From NCBI GenBank assembly GCA_016874095.1, contig VGVH01000004.1:62001-126000 (forward strand): DNA of 64,000 bases, read 5' to 3'. This document shows, one piece after another, positions 1-8,551 of the stretch. The position numbers were made by a program, and so were the translations under genes. Every line of letters starts with the position of its first letter. Position 1 is the stretch's first letter. Origin of the DNA: Gammaproteobacteria bacterium. GTDB lineage: Bacteria > Pseudomonadota > Gammaproteobacteria > Steroidobacterales > GCA-2729495. The notes under the pieces were generated by a model. That model saw only the letters and a list, made by a program, of their open reading frames with translations, was not told where the DNA came from and did no database searches.

Positions 1-1495
1 GCCCGGCCGCATGCACGGCTTCCCGGACGACATCGATGAAGCCTGCCGGCTCGAGCCGCGCGGCATTGCTCGCAGCGAACAGGACGCCGCCAGGCGCAAG
101 CACGGCCAGCGCAGCCGAGACGAGCCGCCCGTAGTCGGACTCCGCGCGGAACACGCCATGCTCCTTCGACTGCGAGAAGGTCGGCGGGTCGAGCAGGACG
201 ATGTCGAAACGCCGGCCCTTCTTCGCGAGCCGCCGCAGCCAGTCGAAAGCGTCGCCGTAGATGAAGTCGTGGCCTCCGGCATCGAGCCCGTTCAAGGTGA
301 AATTGCGCCGGCCCCACTCGAGGTACTTCTTCGACAGGTCGAGACTGGTAACGGTGGCACCGGCCAGTGCCGCAGCCACGGAGAATGCACAGGTGTACGC
401 GAAGGTGTTAAGCACCGTACCGCCAGCAATCCCGGGCAACGGAAATTTCGCAGCGACATGACCTGCCAGCAGGCGCCTCCGGTTGTCTCGCTGGTCGAGA
501 AAAATGCCGACCGAGTAACCCTCTTCGAACGACAACTCGAACTCGATACCGTTTTCGCGCGCCCTGAAGCGCGCCGGGGCCGGCTCGCCCGATACGAGCC
601 GTGGCGAGGCGTCCTCTGCATCGAGACGCTGCAGATTGCGGGTCAGGGTCTTGTGATAGATGCCGGCGATGCCACTTCCGGCCAACGACTCGAGTCGCGC
701 GATGTCGCCCGGCCCGGGCAACGCGGCGGACTGGTGCAACAGCCAGCGGTCGAATCGATCGACGCGCGCACCGGGCCAGCCGTCGGCCGCGCCGTGCACC
801 AACCGCAGCGTGTTGGTCTCGGCCGGATCAGCCAGCGCCGCGCGACGAGCCTGGCCGATGTCGGCGGCAAAATCGGCGGGCAGCTCGAAGCTCACCGGCG
901 CGTCGATTCCGGGATGGTGGAATGCGAGTCGCTCGGCGTGCAGGCACAGCCGCGGTGCGGGGGCGCCACCGTAGAGGGCGTCGCCGAGCACCGGGAATCC
1001 AAGCGCAGCAGATTGCACGCGGATCTGGTGCGTGCGGCCGGTCACCGGCTCGGCCAGAACCGCGTGCACCTGCGGCGGAAACCCCGGTGGCGGCGGTGTC
1101 GGCGCGAATGCGGTTACCGCCTCGTCACCCTCGTCCGCCGTGGCGACGTACACCTTGCCGCGACGGGCAAGGCATGCGCGGGACTCGATCCGACTGCCGG
1201 GCGGCACGCCCGCAGTCAGCATCCGGTATTGCTTGCGCACCGCACGCGCCTCGAACTGGCGGGCGAGCGAGCGACGCGCCAGTGCCGACTTCGCGAATAC
1301 GAGCAGGCCCGAGGTGTCCTTGTCGAGCCGATGCAGATTCGCAAGCTCCGCCCAACGCGGCTCGCGGTCGCGCAGCCACTCGTAGATGCCCTCGCCGAGG
1401 TAGTCGTCGGGCGCATGCGTGTTCCAGCCCGCCGGCTTCGCGACGATGACGATGTGCTCGTCCTCGTGGAGGACGCAGGGCGGGGAACGGTTCAT
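1..1495 (-). CDS. RluA-type pseudouridine synthase fused to RlmI-like SAM methyltransferase (3' end beyond window)
   Basis: Reading leftward from the ATG at 1495-1493 the frame stays open to the window edge, so about 498 codons are visible and the C-terminus is missing. The first ~220 residues are an RluA-family pseudouridine synthase with the catalytic motif HRLDKDTSG and a later GRTHQIRVQ. The second half is a class I methyltransferase of the RlmI/RlmK type, with GIFLDQRDNRR, a SAM-binding NTFAYTCAF segment and DPPTFSQSK. I infer that one polypeptide both isomerises uridine and methylates 23S rRNA. Each half is a known family, and the target nucleotides cannot be told from sequence. The 103 bases to the divergent gene at 1599 must hold both promoters; a TATCAT hexamer precedes this gene. 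Confidence 0.85.
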   Translation of the reverse strand, partial: MNRSPPCVLHEDEHIVIVAKPAGWNTHAPDDYLGEGIYEWLRDREPRWAELANLHRLDKDTSGLLVFAKSALARRSLARQFEARAVRKQYRMLTAGVPPGSRIESRACLARRGKVYVATADEGDEAVTAFAPTPPPPGFPPQVHAVLAEPVTGRTHQIRVQSAALGFPVLGDALYGGAPAPRLCLHAERLAFHHPGIDAPVSFELPADFAADIGQARRAALADPAETNTLRLVHGAADGWPGARVDRFDRWLLHQSAALPGPGDIARLESLAGSGIAGIYHKTLTRNLQRLDAEDASPRLVSGEPAPARFRARENGIEFELSFEEGYSVGIFLDQRDNRRRLLAGHVAAKFPLPGIAGGTVLNTFAYTCAFSVAAALAGATVTSLDLSKKYLEWGRRNFTLNGLDAGGHDFIYGDAFDWLRRLAKKGRRFDIVLLDPPTFSQSKEHGVFRAESDYGRLVSAALAVLAPGGVLFAASNAARLEPAGFIDVVREAVHAAG

Positions 1496-1598
1496 GGCGC
1501 GGTCAACGGCAGGGCGCGACCCGCATGATACCGCGACGGTCCGGGCGGCTGTGCTAGGCTCGACCACGACCCGCACTGAAGTTGCCGGAGGAAGAGCC

Positions 1599-2687
1599 AT
1601 GCAGTCGGAATTCGTCGCATCACTCATGAATCGCCGCGAGGCGGTGCAGTCGTCGCTGCTGTTGGCGATGGCGGGCGCAGCGGCCGGCTGTGCACCGGCG
1701 ACGCCGCCGACGGACAGCAGCGCGACGGCCGCCGGCCCGAGCGGCAAGCCACTCGACTACTCCAATCCGGTCGACAACCTCTATGCCTTTGGCAAGATCT
1801 GGGCCGGCTACGAGGAGCCGGTGATCGGCGGCTTCCACGGCCTCATGTACCTGCGCATCCCGGGCAAGCGCATGATTCCGGTGTTCGGTTATACCGGCAC
1901 GGGCGTGCTGCTCGCGAAGCAGGATCCGGACGGTTCGCTCTGGGTGAAGTCGCGCGAGACCGGCTACTTCACCGACCTCGTTACCGGCGACATCCTCGAG
2001 ACCTGGGACAATCCGTTCACCGGCGAAACGGTGCCGGTCTACCACTTCTACAACAACATGCTGGTCGGCAAGATCGGCCTCGAGATCCCGACATTCTTCT
2101 TCGGCAAGGAAGGCGACAGCCCGACGCTTATGAACGAGGGCACGGTGTTCCCCGACAAGGACGGCAAGTACCCCTTCATCCTCCCCTTCCAGCAGTACGG
2201 CGACGACATGCTGCTGTCCTGGGACTACACGCACGAGTACACCAACCCGGTGACACCCGAGGGTTGGCCGAAATCCTCGACCGGCCCGCGCATCACGCCG
2301 TCCGAGCACTTCACCTTCTCCTTCTCGAAGCGCGAACTGGAAGACCGGAGCCTCCCCACGATACGCTTCCACGCGGGCTTCAGCCGCGTCTCGGAATGCT
2401 GGCCGTTCATGCGCATGGGCGGGAGCGAGTTCGCCGGGGCCACGCTGTTCGGGCGCTCGTTCAGCCACAAGGGCCTGAAAGGCACCGCCGACGTGCCGCC
2501 GAAGGTGCTCGCCTACATAGAGAAGAATGCGCCCGACTTCCTCACGCTCCCCGACGGCTGGGTGCCGGACAACTCGCGTGTGGAAACCTGGAAGGCCTAC
2601 GCACTCGACGTGCCGCCCGAGACCGAGGGGTATCCATGGGAGCCGACCGCGTTCAAGGTGCCGACGGGGAAGGCAAAGCGCACCTGA
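1599..2687 (+). CDS. DUF1838 family protein, Tat-type lipoprotein
   Basis: Protein of 362 residues. The ATG at 1599 was chosen because CGGAGGAAG lies just upstream, although the frame is open further 5'. The N-terminus has a twin-arginine motif (NRREAV), a hydrophobic stretch and a lipobox-like AAGC near residue 33, so it is probably a Tat-exported lipoprotein. The mature part begins SNPVDNLYAFGKIWAGY and contains a W-x-N-P-F-T-G-E segment typical of DUF1838, a family of unknown biochemical role. The next gene, 12 bases downstream, is a second DUF1838 member, and a bilin-reductase-like gene follows. The three probably form one transcription unit. No catalytic residues can be assigned. Confidence 0.8.
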   Translation: MQSEFVASLMNRREAVQSSLLLAMAGAAAGCAPATPPTDSSATAAGPSGKPLDYSNPVDNLYAFGKIWAGYEEPVIGGFHGLMYLRIPGKRMIPVFGYTGTGVLLAKQDPDGSLWVKSRETGYFTDLVTGDILETWDNPFTGETVPVYHFYNNMLVGKIGLEIPTFFFGKEGDSPTLMNEGTVFPDKDGKYPFILPFQQYGDDMLLSWDYTHEYTNPVTPEGWPKSSTGPRITPSEHFTFSFSKRELEDRSLPTIRFHAGFSRVSECWPFMRMGGSEFAGATLFGRSFSHKGLKGTADVPPKVLAYIEKNAPDFLTLPDGWVPDNSRVETWKAYALDVPPETEGYPWEPTAFKVPTGKAKRT

Positions 2688-2699
2688 GGGAGTACCGCG

Positions 2700-3521
2700 A
2701 TGCTCACACGCCGCTCGATCCTGCAGGGCATGGCCGCCGTGCCTCTCGCCACATCGCTGCCCTCGCGCGCCGGCACCGCGTTCGACTGGGCGAATCCGGG
2801 CGATCGCCTGGCGGCGCTCGTGAAGCTGCGCGGCGCGACCGACGGACGGCTATGCATGGGCTACGTGGTCGGCGTGCGCTACGCCGTGCCCGAGCACAAG
2901 CCGATCCCGATGATGGGCATCCTGGCAGCGACGTTCAGCCGCTACCGCCGGCTCGACGACTCCACGTACGAGGCACGCGCGATCGAGGTCGCATTCTTCA
3001 CCGATGTCGACACCGGCGCGTTGCTGGAGCGCTGGAAGAACCCCGTGACCGGCACCGTCGTCGACGTCCAGCAGACGCGCATGGGCCCGTCGCGGCTCCG
3101 CGTCACCTCGCAGGGGCTGAAGGTCGACAATCCCTCGAACGAAGCCGCCGGTCTCGACCTGAAGCACGCCTTCCTCGAGCCACGCTTCGTCGGCGACAAC
3201 ACCTGGATCACCGAACAGATCGACGTCGCCGGCCCGCCCGGACCCCGGCCGTTCGTGTACACGGAATTGACCACGATGAATGCCAGTCGCGCTGCTCTCG
3301 AGGATCGCAGCGTCGCCTGGGTACCCACGCGCGTCGATTACCAGAGCCTCATCACCTACCGCCCGTGGATGGGCTTCGGGGACGCGCCGGGCCATACCAT
3401 CGCGCGCGGCTCCGGTGTACACGTCGCGCGGCGCGAGGAGCTGCCGCCGCAGTACCAGGAACTCATCAGGAGCCGGCACCCCGACGTGTGGAACGACCCG
3501 CTCGCCGTGCTGGCGGTCTGA
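2700..3521 (+). CDS. DUF1838 family protein with Tat-like signal
   Basis: Protein of 273 residues starting with MLTRRSILQG, a short Tat-like signal ending near the LPSRAGTA segment. There is no lipobox cysteine, so the product is predicted to be soluble in the periplasm. The body aligns by eye with the upstream gene (FDWANPGDRLAALVKLRG against the SNPVDNLYAFGKIW region, then WKNPVTGTVVDV against WDNPFTGETVPV). The two are therefore paralogues that probably act together or form a heteromer. A GAGGGAG ribosome-binding site precedes the ATG. Function is unknown. The link to the following bilin-reductase-like gene (16 bases) is the only functional hint. Confidence 0.8.
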   Translation: MLTRRSILQGMAAVPLATSLPSRAGTAFDWANPGDRLAALVKLRGATDGRLCMGYVVGVRYAVPEHKPIPMMGILAATFSRYRRLDDSTYEARAIEVAFFTDVDTGALLERWKNPVTGTVVDVQQTRMGPSRLRVTSQGLKVDNPSNEAAGLDLKHAFLEPRFVGDNTWITEQIDVAGPPGPRPFVYTELTTMNASRAALEDRSVAWVPTRVDYQSLITYRPWMGFGDAPGHTIARGSGVHVARREELPPQYQELIRSRHPDVWNDPLAVLAV

Positions 3522-3537
3522 GGAGCGGCAGAGGACC

Positions 3538-4260
3538 ATGTCGACCAACCCCGATGACGTCGCCCTCGCGAACTTCGATGTGGAAGCCGCGCTGCGCATG
3601 ACGCTGGCCCGCCTCGATGCACGCCTTCCGCTCACGCCGATCACAGTCGACCCGGAGCTCGCCGAGCCCAAGTCGTTCCTGAAAATCCTGAAGGCGCGGC
3701 ACATGAACTGGACGGCGCCGCGGTTGCGCAAGATCTTCGCCATGCGCTTCACCGTAAAGCTGCCCGCGCTCGACCAGATGAACCTGATCGTCTACCCGGA
3801 AGCAGCATACGACGCGCCCGTATTCCTCTTCTTCTGCCTGCTCACCGGCCGAAAGATGATCTGCCATGTCAACGTAAACTGCATGTCGGCCGATCCCGCC
3901 TACCGCGAGCACTGGGTCGCGCCACTGCTTGCCGCGCGCGGGAAGCACGGCTCCTTCGACTGCGACGACCGCTACCCCGAGTGGATGCTCCGCTGGCGCA
4001 CGCCGGCCGGCATCTACGGCATGTTCCCGAAAGAGCGCTACGGCGACTTCATCCGTTGCGGTCTCGACTATCTCGACCTCTACCTCGACCGCGCCCTGCA
4101 GGCGGCCCCCGTGACCGAGCCGGAGCGCCTGGCCGAAGTGCGCGCCACGCAGGCGCAGTTCGTGAGCGACATCCGCACCCAGGACAAGGCGCAGGGGATG
4201 ATCGCGAAGATGATCGGGGCGGAGAAGGCGCGGCGGATATTCTACGAAGTGACGACCTGA
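3538..4260 (+). CDS. Ferredoxin-dependent bilin reductase (HY2/PcyA) family-like protein
   Basis: Protein of 240 residues; the ATG at 3538 follows GAGGAGCGGCAGAGG. The pattern APRLRKIFAMRF, then LNLIVYPE-like and AYDAPVF, then REHWVAPL, and the tail DKAQGMIAKMIGAEKARRIFYEV follow the layout of ferredoxin-dependent bilin reductases, which reduce biliverdin with ferredoxin electrons. The length also matches the family. In the strand where family members usually carry a catalytic Asp, this protein seems to read HVNVN, so the chemistry may differ; that is my alignment by eye. It follows two DUF1838 genes. No heme oxygenase or phytochrome gene lies in the window, so the substrate is open. It overlaps the convergent gene by 19 bases. 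Confidence 0.65.
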   Translation: MSTNPDDVALANFDVEAALRMTLARLDARLPLTPITVDPELAEPKSFLKILKARHMNWTAPRLRKIFAMRFTVKLPALDQMNLIVYPEAAYDAPVFLFFCLLTGRKMICHVNVNCMSADPAYREHWVAPLLAARGKHGSFDCDDRYPEWMLRWRTPAGIYGMFPKERYGDFIRCGLDYLDLYLDRALQAAPVTEPERLAEVRATQAQFVSDIRTQDKAQGMIAKMIGAEKARRIFYEVTT

Positions 4261-5273
4261 GCACCGCCGCGGCCGCCGGTCGCCCGCGCCCGCAGCTGAC
4301 CGCACCCACCCTCGACGTCCTGCCCGGCAGACATGCGCACCTTGGCGAGCACGCCACGCTCGCCCAGCCAGCGCGTCATGGACTGCGCGCGCTCCCATGA
4401 CGGACGGCGGTACGGCAGGTCGTCGACGGTGTTGTAGGGGATGAAGTTCATCACCGCATACTTGCCGGCGAGCAGGCTCGAGATGGATGCAAGCTCGTCG
4501 TCGCCGTCGTTGATGCCCTCAAGCAGCGTCCACTGGTACTGGATCGGATAGCCCGTCGAGCGGGCGTAGCGCTCGCCGAGCTCGATGAGTTCCGCCGGAT
4601 CGAGCCGCGGCGCTTTCGGCAGCAACCTGCGCCGCAGGTCGGGTTTCATGGTGTGCAGTGACAGCGCGAGCGCCGGCTTCACCGGGCCCTGCGGCAGCCG
4701 CTCGAAGACGCGCTGATCGCCAACGGTGGAGAACACGAGGTTCTTGTGCCCGAGCGCGCCCTCGGTGCCGAGCAGCTCGATCGCCTCCATCACGTTTTCG
4801 ATGTTGTGCGCCGGCTCGCCCATGCCCATGAAGACCACACGACGAATGCCCGGGCGCGCGGCGCGGGCGAGGGCCACCTGCGCCACGATCTCACCGCTCG
4901 TCAGGTGACGGATGAGCCCCTCCCGGCCAGTCATGCAGAAAAGACAACCGACGGCGCAGCCCACCTGGCTCGACACGCACACGCCGTCGCGCAGGAGCAG
5001 CACCGACTCCACCGTCTGCCCGTCGTCCAGTCGCAGCAGCCAGCGCGACGAGCCATCGGCGCCGTCGTGGGCGCTCACTCGCGTCGCCAGCCGCGCAAGC
5101 GTGTCAGACAGGGCGGGCAATGCTGAATCGAGCGACTTCGGAAAACGCCAGTCGCTGCGATGCGCGTAGTGATCGAGCGACAGGCCGCGACTCCAGGCGC
5201 GCAGCGCCAGCTTCTCGTGCCGCGGGCGGGCGCCGGCGGCACGCAGGAGTTCACGGACAGCGTGGAGCTTCAT
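4242..5273 (-). CDS. RlmN-like radical SAM 23S rRNA/tRNA adenine-C2 methyltransferase
   Basis: Protein of 343 residues from ATG 5273, which opens MKLHAVREL. It carries the radical-SAM cluster motif CAVGCLFCMTG, the GMGEPAHN loop, and a C-terminal AGQDVEGGCGQL matching the RlmN segment that holds the methyl-transferring cysteine (family knowledge: m2A in 23S rRNA and some tRNAs). The N-terminal HhH-like region is divergent from E. coli RlmN, so it may be a paralogue of the housekeeping enzyme rather than RlmN itself. Its start lies inside the 3' end of the broken peptidase gene upstream (23-base overlap), which makes it the last gene of the minus-strand run from 9891. Confidence 0.85.
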   Translation of the reverse strand: MKLHAVRELLRAAGARPRHEKLALRAWSRGLSLDHYAHRSDWRFPKSLDSALPALSDTLARLATRVSAHDGADGSSRWLLRLDDGQTVESVLLLRDGVCVSSQVGCAVGCLFCMTGREGLIRHLTSGEIVAQVALARAARPGIRRVVFMGMGEPAHNIENVMEAIELLGTEGALGHKNLVFSTVGDQRVFERLPQGPVKPALALSLHTMKPDLRRRLLPKAPRLDPAELIELGERYARSTGYPIQYQWTLLEGINDGDDELASISSLLAGKYAVMNFIPYNTVDDLPYRRPSWERAQSMTRWLGERGVLAKVRMSAGQDVEGGCGQLRARATGGRGGAQVVTS

Positions 5274-6192
5274 CGCCGGCCATGGTATCAGCCGGCCTGC
5301 TGTCCGCTCGTGCCCGGGCGATGCGCGCGGCCGTGTCTTTGACGGCCGCGGCGATCTGCGGCGCGACCTCCGGTGCAAGGGCATCGCCGCCCGCATCGCC
5401 GAAGGCCCGCTCTGCCGAATCGGCGCAGCCACGTGCCAGCAACAGGGAGGCGAGATTGTTGCGGGCGGCCAGGTGGTCGGGGTCCAGCACGGTCAAGCTG
5501 CGGTAGCGATTGATCGCTGCGTCCGGATCGCCACGGGCGTAGGCCTCGTCGGCCGACGCGAACAGCACGAGCGGATCAGCAGGCCAGCGCGCAACCGCTG
5601 CATCAAGCGTGCGCATTACGCCATCCCGGCCGATGCTCGTGCGCGCGTCCTCGACGGCGCGGACGACTTCCCCGGCTGTCGCGCTCGCCGGCAGCACGCC
5701 AGGAGGCAGCGCGACCATCGACCAGCGACCCCCGCGCTCCCAGCTGCGCGTGAAGCGGCGGTAACTCTCGGCGCGCCGCTGCTCGGTTTCAGAGCGCAGG
5801 ATCAGGTCGTCACCGTCGTATCCCACCAGCACGGCAAAGTGCCACCAGCGGATCTATGCGGCACCAAGGTCCTGGAGTACCAGGACGGGATTACCCGCTG
5901 CGATTTCCTGCAGCATCGCCTGCGGCGACTCGACGGTGTACGCAATGCGGCCGGCTCGACGGGTCGCCGCGGCAAGCTCGACGGCAAAGCTCCCCTTCCT
6001 GCCGGGCACGTAGACCTGCGGCACGAGCGCCTCGGGCGTCGTATCGAGACCGCTGGCGACCAATACCGTGGCCAGCGCTGCCGGGCCACACTGGTGAACG
6101 GTCTGGGGAAAGAACGGGACGCTGGTGAGTTCGGCGACCGGGCCTGACGAAGGCGGTGGCAACATAGCGCGCAGACCATGGCAGTCGGTCAT
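5251..6192 (-). pseudogene. PA2778-family C39-like cysteine peptidase with TPR tail, interrupted by in-frame TAG
   Basis: One continuous frame, broken only by a TAG at 5856-5854. Before the stop is a papain-like N-terminal half with the nucleophile motif HQCGPAALATVL. After it the same frame resumes with WWHFAVLVGYD, which holds the catalytic histidine, and then a TPR-like region (RYRSLTVLDPDHLAARNNLASL). The stop thus separates the catalytic Cys from the catalytic His. The frame is otherwise intact on both sides, so this is a very recent nonsense mutation, a sequence error or, least likely, readthrough. The start is placed at ATG 6192, which overlaps the stop of the upstream glycosylase in ATGA; an upstream ATG at 6249 is also possible. 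Confidence 0.8.
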
Positions 6193-6767
6193 GGCTTCGA
6201 TACCCAGCGGTTGCCATGAACGTAGAAGCGCAGCAAACGACGCGCCCACGCGCCTGCGTAATCCACGCCGATGCGCGGCCGCCGGACGATCCGGAGCTGG
6301 TCAGCTGATGGTGGCGGCGCGATGAACAGCTTCTCGCCGCACATATCCTCGCCGTTCAGCGCCCGGTCGATGCCGAGGGCGCGGCACAGCAGGCCGGGCC
6401 CGCTGGTGCGGTCCGTAATACCCTCCACCGGCTCCAGGGCGCGGACCAGCACCGCAGCCGCCACGCCCGCCGGTTGCGTCACGACATTGAAGCAGTGGTG
6501 CACGCCATAGATAAGGTACACATAGGCATGCCCAGGAGGACCGAACATCACCTCGGTGCGCGCAGTACGACCGCGGGCCGAATGAGCGGCGAGGTCGTGC
6601 GGCCCGAGGTAGGCCTCGGTCTCGACTATGCGGCCGACCCGCAGCGCCCCTGCGACGACGCGGACCAGCTGCGCGCCGAGCAGCTCGCGGGCGACCGTGG
6701 CCGCATCGCGGGCATAGAAACGCCGCGGCAGCGGCACGAGTCGCTTCGCTCTATGCCTGCAGGGCAA
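6189..6767 (-). CDS. mpg: DNA-3-methyladenine glycosylase (AAG/MPG family)
   Basis: Protein of 192 residues. Base-excision repair glycosylase that removes alkylated purines. The family signature is clear: LPRRFYARDAATVARELLG at the N-terminus, then VETEAYLGPHDLAAHS with the catalytic Glu, then MFGPPGHAYVYLIYGVHHCFNV, and the SGPGLLCRALGI loop. The start used is the TTG at 6767, preceded by CTGGAG at good spacing. A GTG at 6737 (VPLPRRF) is an alternative and would leave a short gap to the upstream kinase instead of a 17-base overlap. It lies in an operon-like run with the FGGY kinase and the broken peptidase. Confidence 0.92.
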   Translation of the reverse strand: MPCRHRAKRLVPLPRRFYARDAATVARELLGAQLVRVVAGALRVGRIVETEAYLGPHDLAAHSARGRTARTEVMFGPPGHAYVYLIYGVHHCFNVVTQPAGVAAAVLVRALEPVEGITDRTSGPGLLCRALGIDRALNGEDMCGEKLFIAPPPSADQLRIVRRPRIGVDYAGAWARRLLRFYVHGNRWVSKP

Positions 6768-8166
6768 TCATCGACTCCAGCAGCTGGCGCCACCTGGCAT
6801 AGCGCGCATGCAGCGCCGGGTCGCGCAGGGGTTCGAGCCACTCACCGGGCCCGGCATCCCAGGGTTCGGCGGGCGCTGCGACGAGTCGGGCAAGGCCGCG
6901 AGCTGTCGCTTCCTGTTCGACACTGCACCACACCCGCACGCCGGCGAGCGCAGCCAGCCGCCGCAGGAAAGCGCGGTTCGACGCGAATCCCCCGGTGAGC
7001 ACGATGCGCTCGAGCGGCGGCCCATGCGGTGCCAGTTCCTCGAGGTTTACGGCGAGCAGGAACGCAATGCTTTCGACGACCCCGGTCAAGCGCGCAACCG
7101 CATCGCCCTCGCCCACGAAACGGGGCGGACCGGCTGAACGCCAGTACGGCGAACCCAGTCCGGAAACCGTGTTCATGAACAGCGGCGGCTCCGCCTGATC
7201 CGGCGCGTCGGCTCCCGCAAGCAACGAGGCGATGTCGACGCGATCCTCCGCGGCCAGCCAGTCGAGTGCGCTGCCGCCGCCGTTTACGGTTCCCTCGAGC
7301 ATGTAGTCGAGTCCCTGGCGATCCGACCATACGACGCTCGCCAGCAGACGCGGGGCATGCGGCATCCGGCCGTGCACGGCACGCTGGGCAAACGCGCCGG
7401 TGCCGACATTGACGTAGGCTGCTGCCGGATAAAGCGCGCCGAAAGCAAACGGAACCGCTGACTGATCGCCCGTCACGACCGTGAGCGGAATGCTCTCCCG
7501 GCCCGCCGCCAGCGTGCCGTAGTCGAAGCGGCTGGTCACGGATAGCGGCAGGCAATCGCGCGGCACGCCGAAGAGTTCGACGAGTTCCGGCGACCAGTCC
7601 CGGGTATGCAGATCCCAGAGCTGGGTGCGCGCGGCATTCGCCGGGTCGCTGACGAAAACCCGCTCGCGCACGAGCCGGTGGGCAAGAAAGCTCGCGAGCG
7701 GGCCCATCGCCAGGCGACCGCGGCGGGCCGCCTCGCTCACGGCGGGCAGATTGTCCAGGCACCAGCGCATCTTGCTGGCGCCGTAGTGCGGAGTCAGCAC
7801 GAGGCCCGTGCGCTCGCGGATCCATGCGCCGCGCGGCTCGAACTGCGCAAGCCAGGCAGCGTGACGGCGGTCCTGCCACGAGAGCACGGGCGAAAGTGGC
7901 TTTCCGTCACGCTTGTCCCAGCAAACCATGCTGGAGCGCTGCGTGGCGAGTCCCGCGGCAGCGATGTCGTGATGTCGGCCTGTCACCTCGACGATGCAGG
8001 CCTCGAGCGACGCGACCAGTTCGTCACCGTCGTGTTCGACGCGGTCGCTGCCCTCGCGCCGCGTGCCGATCGGTCGGAAAGCCTCGTCGACTTTTCGGCC
8101 GCGCTCATCGAACAGGATGGCACGGCTCGCGTGGCCACCCTGATCGAGCGCAAGAAAGCACGCCAT
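6751..8166 (-). CDS. FGGY-family carbohydrate kinase (glycerol-kinase-like)
   Basis: Protein of 471 residues from ATG 8166 (MACFLALDQGGHASRA). The N-terminal phosphate-binding segment LALDQGGHASRAILFD and the C-terminal TGGFASNRAFLRRLA are the two FGGY kinase fingerprints, and VVTGDQSAVPFAFGAL and YVNVGTGAF sit between them as in glycerol kinase. The usual D-x-G-T-T/S of glycerol kinases reads DQGGHAS here, so the sugar or polyol specificity is not safely glycerol. It is the third gene of the minus run and lies 13 bases after the DUF1499 gene. Partners in a polyol pathway are not visible nearby. Confidence 0.85.
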   Translation of the reverse strand: MACFLALDQGGHASRAILFDERGRKVDEAFRPIGTRREGSDRVEHDGDELVASLEACIVEVTGRHHDIAAAGLATQRSSMVCWDKRDGKPLSPVLSWQDRRHAAWLAQFEPRGAWIRERTGLVLTPHYGASKMRWCLDNLPAVSEAARRGRLAMGPLASFLAHRLVRERVFVSDPANAARTQLWDLHTRDWSPELVELFGVPRDCLPLSVTSRFDYGTLAAGRESIPLTVVTGDQSAVPFAFGALYPAAAYVNVGTGAFAQRAVHGRMPHAPRLLASVVWSDRQGLDYMLEGTVNGGGSALDWLAAEDRVDIASLLAGADAPDQAEPPLFMNTVSGLGSPYWRSAGPPRFVGEGDAVARLTGVVESIAFLLAVNLEELAPHGPPLERIVLTGGFASNRAFLRRLAALAGVRVWCSVEQEATARGLARLVAAPAEPWDAGPGEWLEPLRDPALHARYARWRQLLESMIALQA

Positions 8167-8179
8167 CTTCCGCGCCGGC

Positions 8180-8551
8180 CTAGCGACCCAGCTCGCGCGC
8201 AAGTCCCTCGCGCAACTGCTCGACACGGCGGCGGTTTACGCCCATGTCGCCATGACCCACGCGCGATGCGGAGCGCACGTGGATGCTGCGTGTCCCGCGA
8301 TCGATGATGCACTCGACGTCGTCGACGAAGCGGAACACAAGGCTCGTTGACTCCGCTCGCAGCCAGTCGCCCTCCTCCGCGACGATGCGAGTGCGCGGTA
8401 TCGCCAGCAAGGCGCGCTTGAGCGCCTGCCAGGCAGCGGACGGATCACCGTCGAACGCGAGCGGGGCGATCCAGTGAATGGAATCGCCTGAATCAGCCTG
8501 GCTCGACACGCAGTTCGGCTTGTCCGGACAGGCGGGCAGCTGGCGGTTCAT
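8180..8551 (-). CDS. DUF1499 domain protein
   Basis: Protein of 123 residues. The ATG at 8551 overlaps the stop of the upstream permease in ATGA. It opens LPACPDKPNCVSSQ, the Cys-rich start typical of DUF1499, followed by IHWIAPLAF and a body of alternating strands (RTRIVAEEGDWLRAEST, FVDDVECIID). DUF1499 proteins are small and of unknown biochemical role. Neither a signal peptide nor a membrane segment is seen, so it is probably cytoplasmic. The same frame stays open upstream through the permease gene, but that extension is antisense-like noise and was not used. Confidence 0.85.
   Translation of the reverse strand: MNRQLPACPDKPNCVSSQADSGDSIHWIAPLAFDGDPSAAWQALKRALLAIPRTRIVAEEGDWLRAESTSLVFRFVDDVECIIDRGTRSIHVRSASRVGHGDMGVNRRRVEQLREGLARELGR

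Noticed and set aside
11-1528. Long plus-strand open frame of 505 codons
   Set aside because: It uses exactly the same codon boundaries as the minus-strand fusion gene and its translation is Arg-rich with no recognisable motif; it is an antisense shadow caused by high GC.
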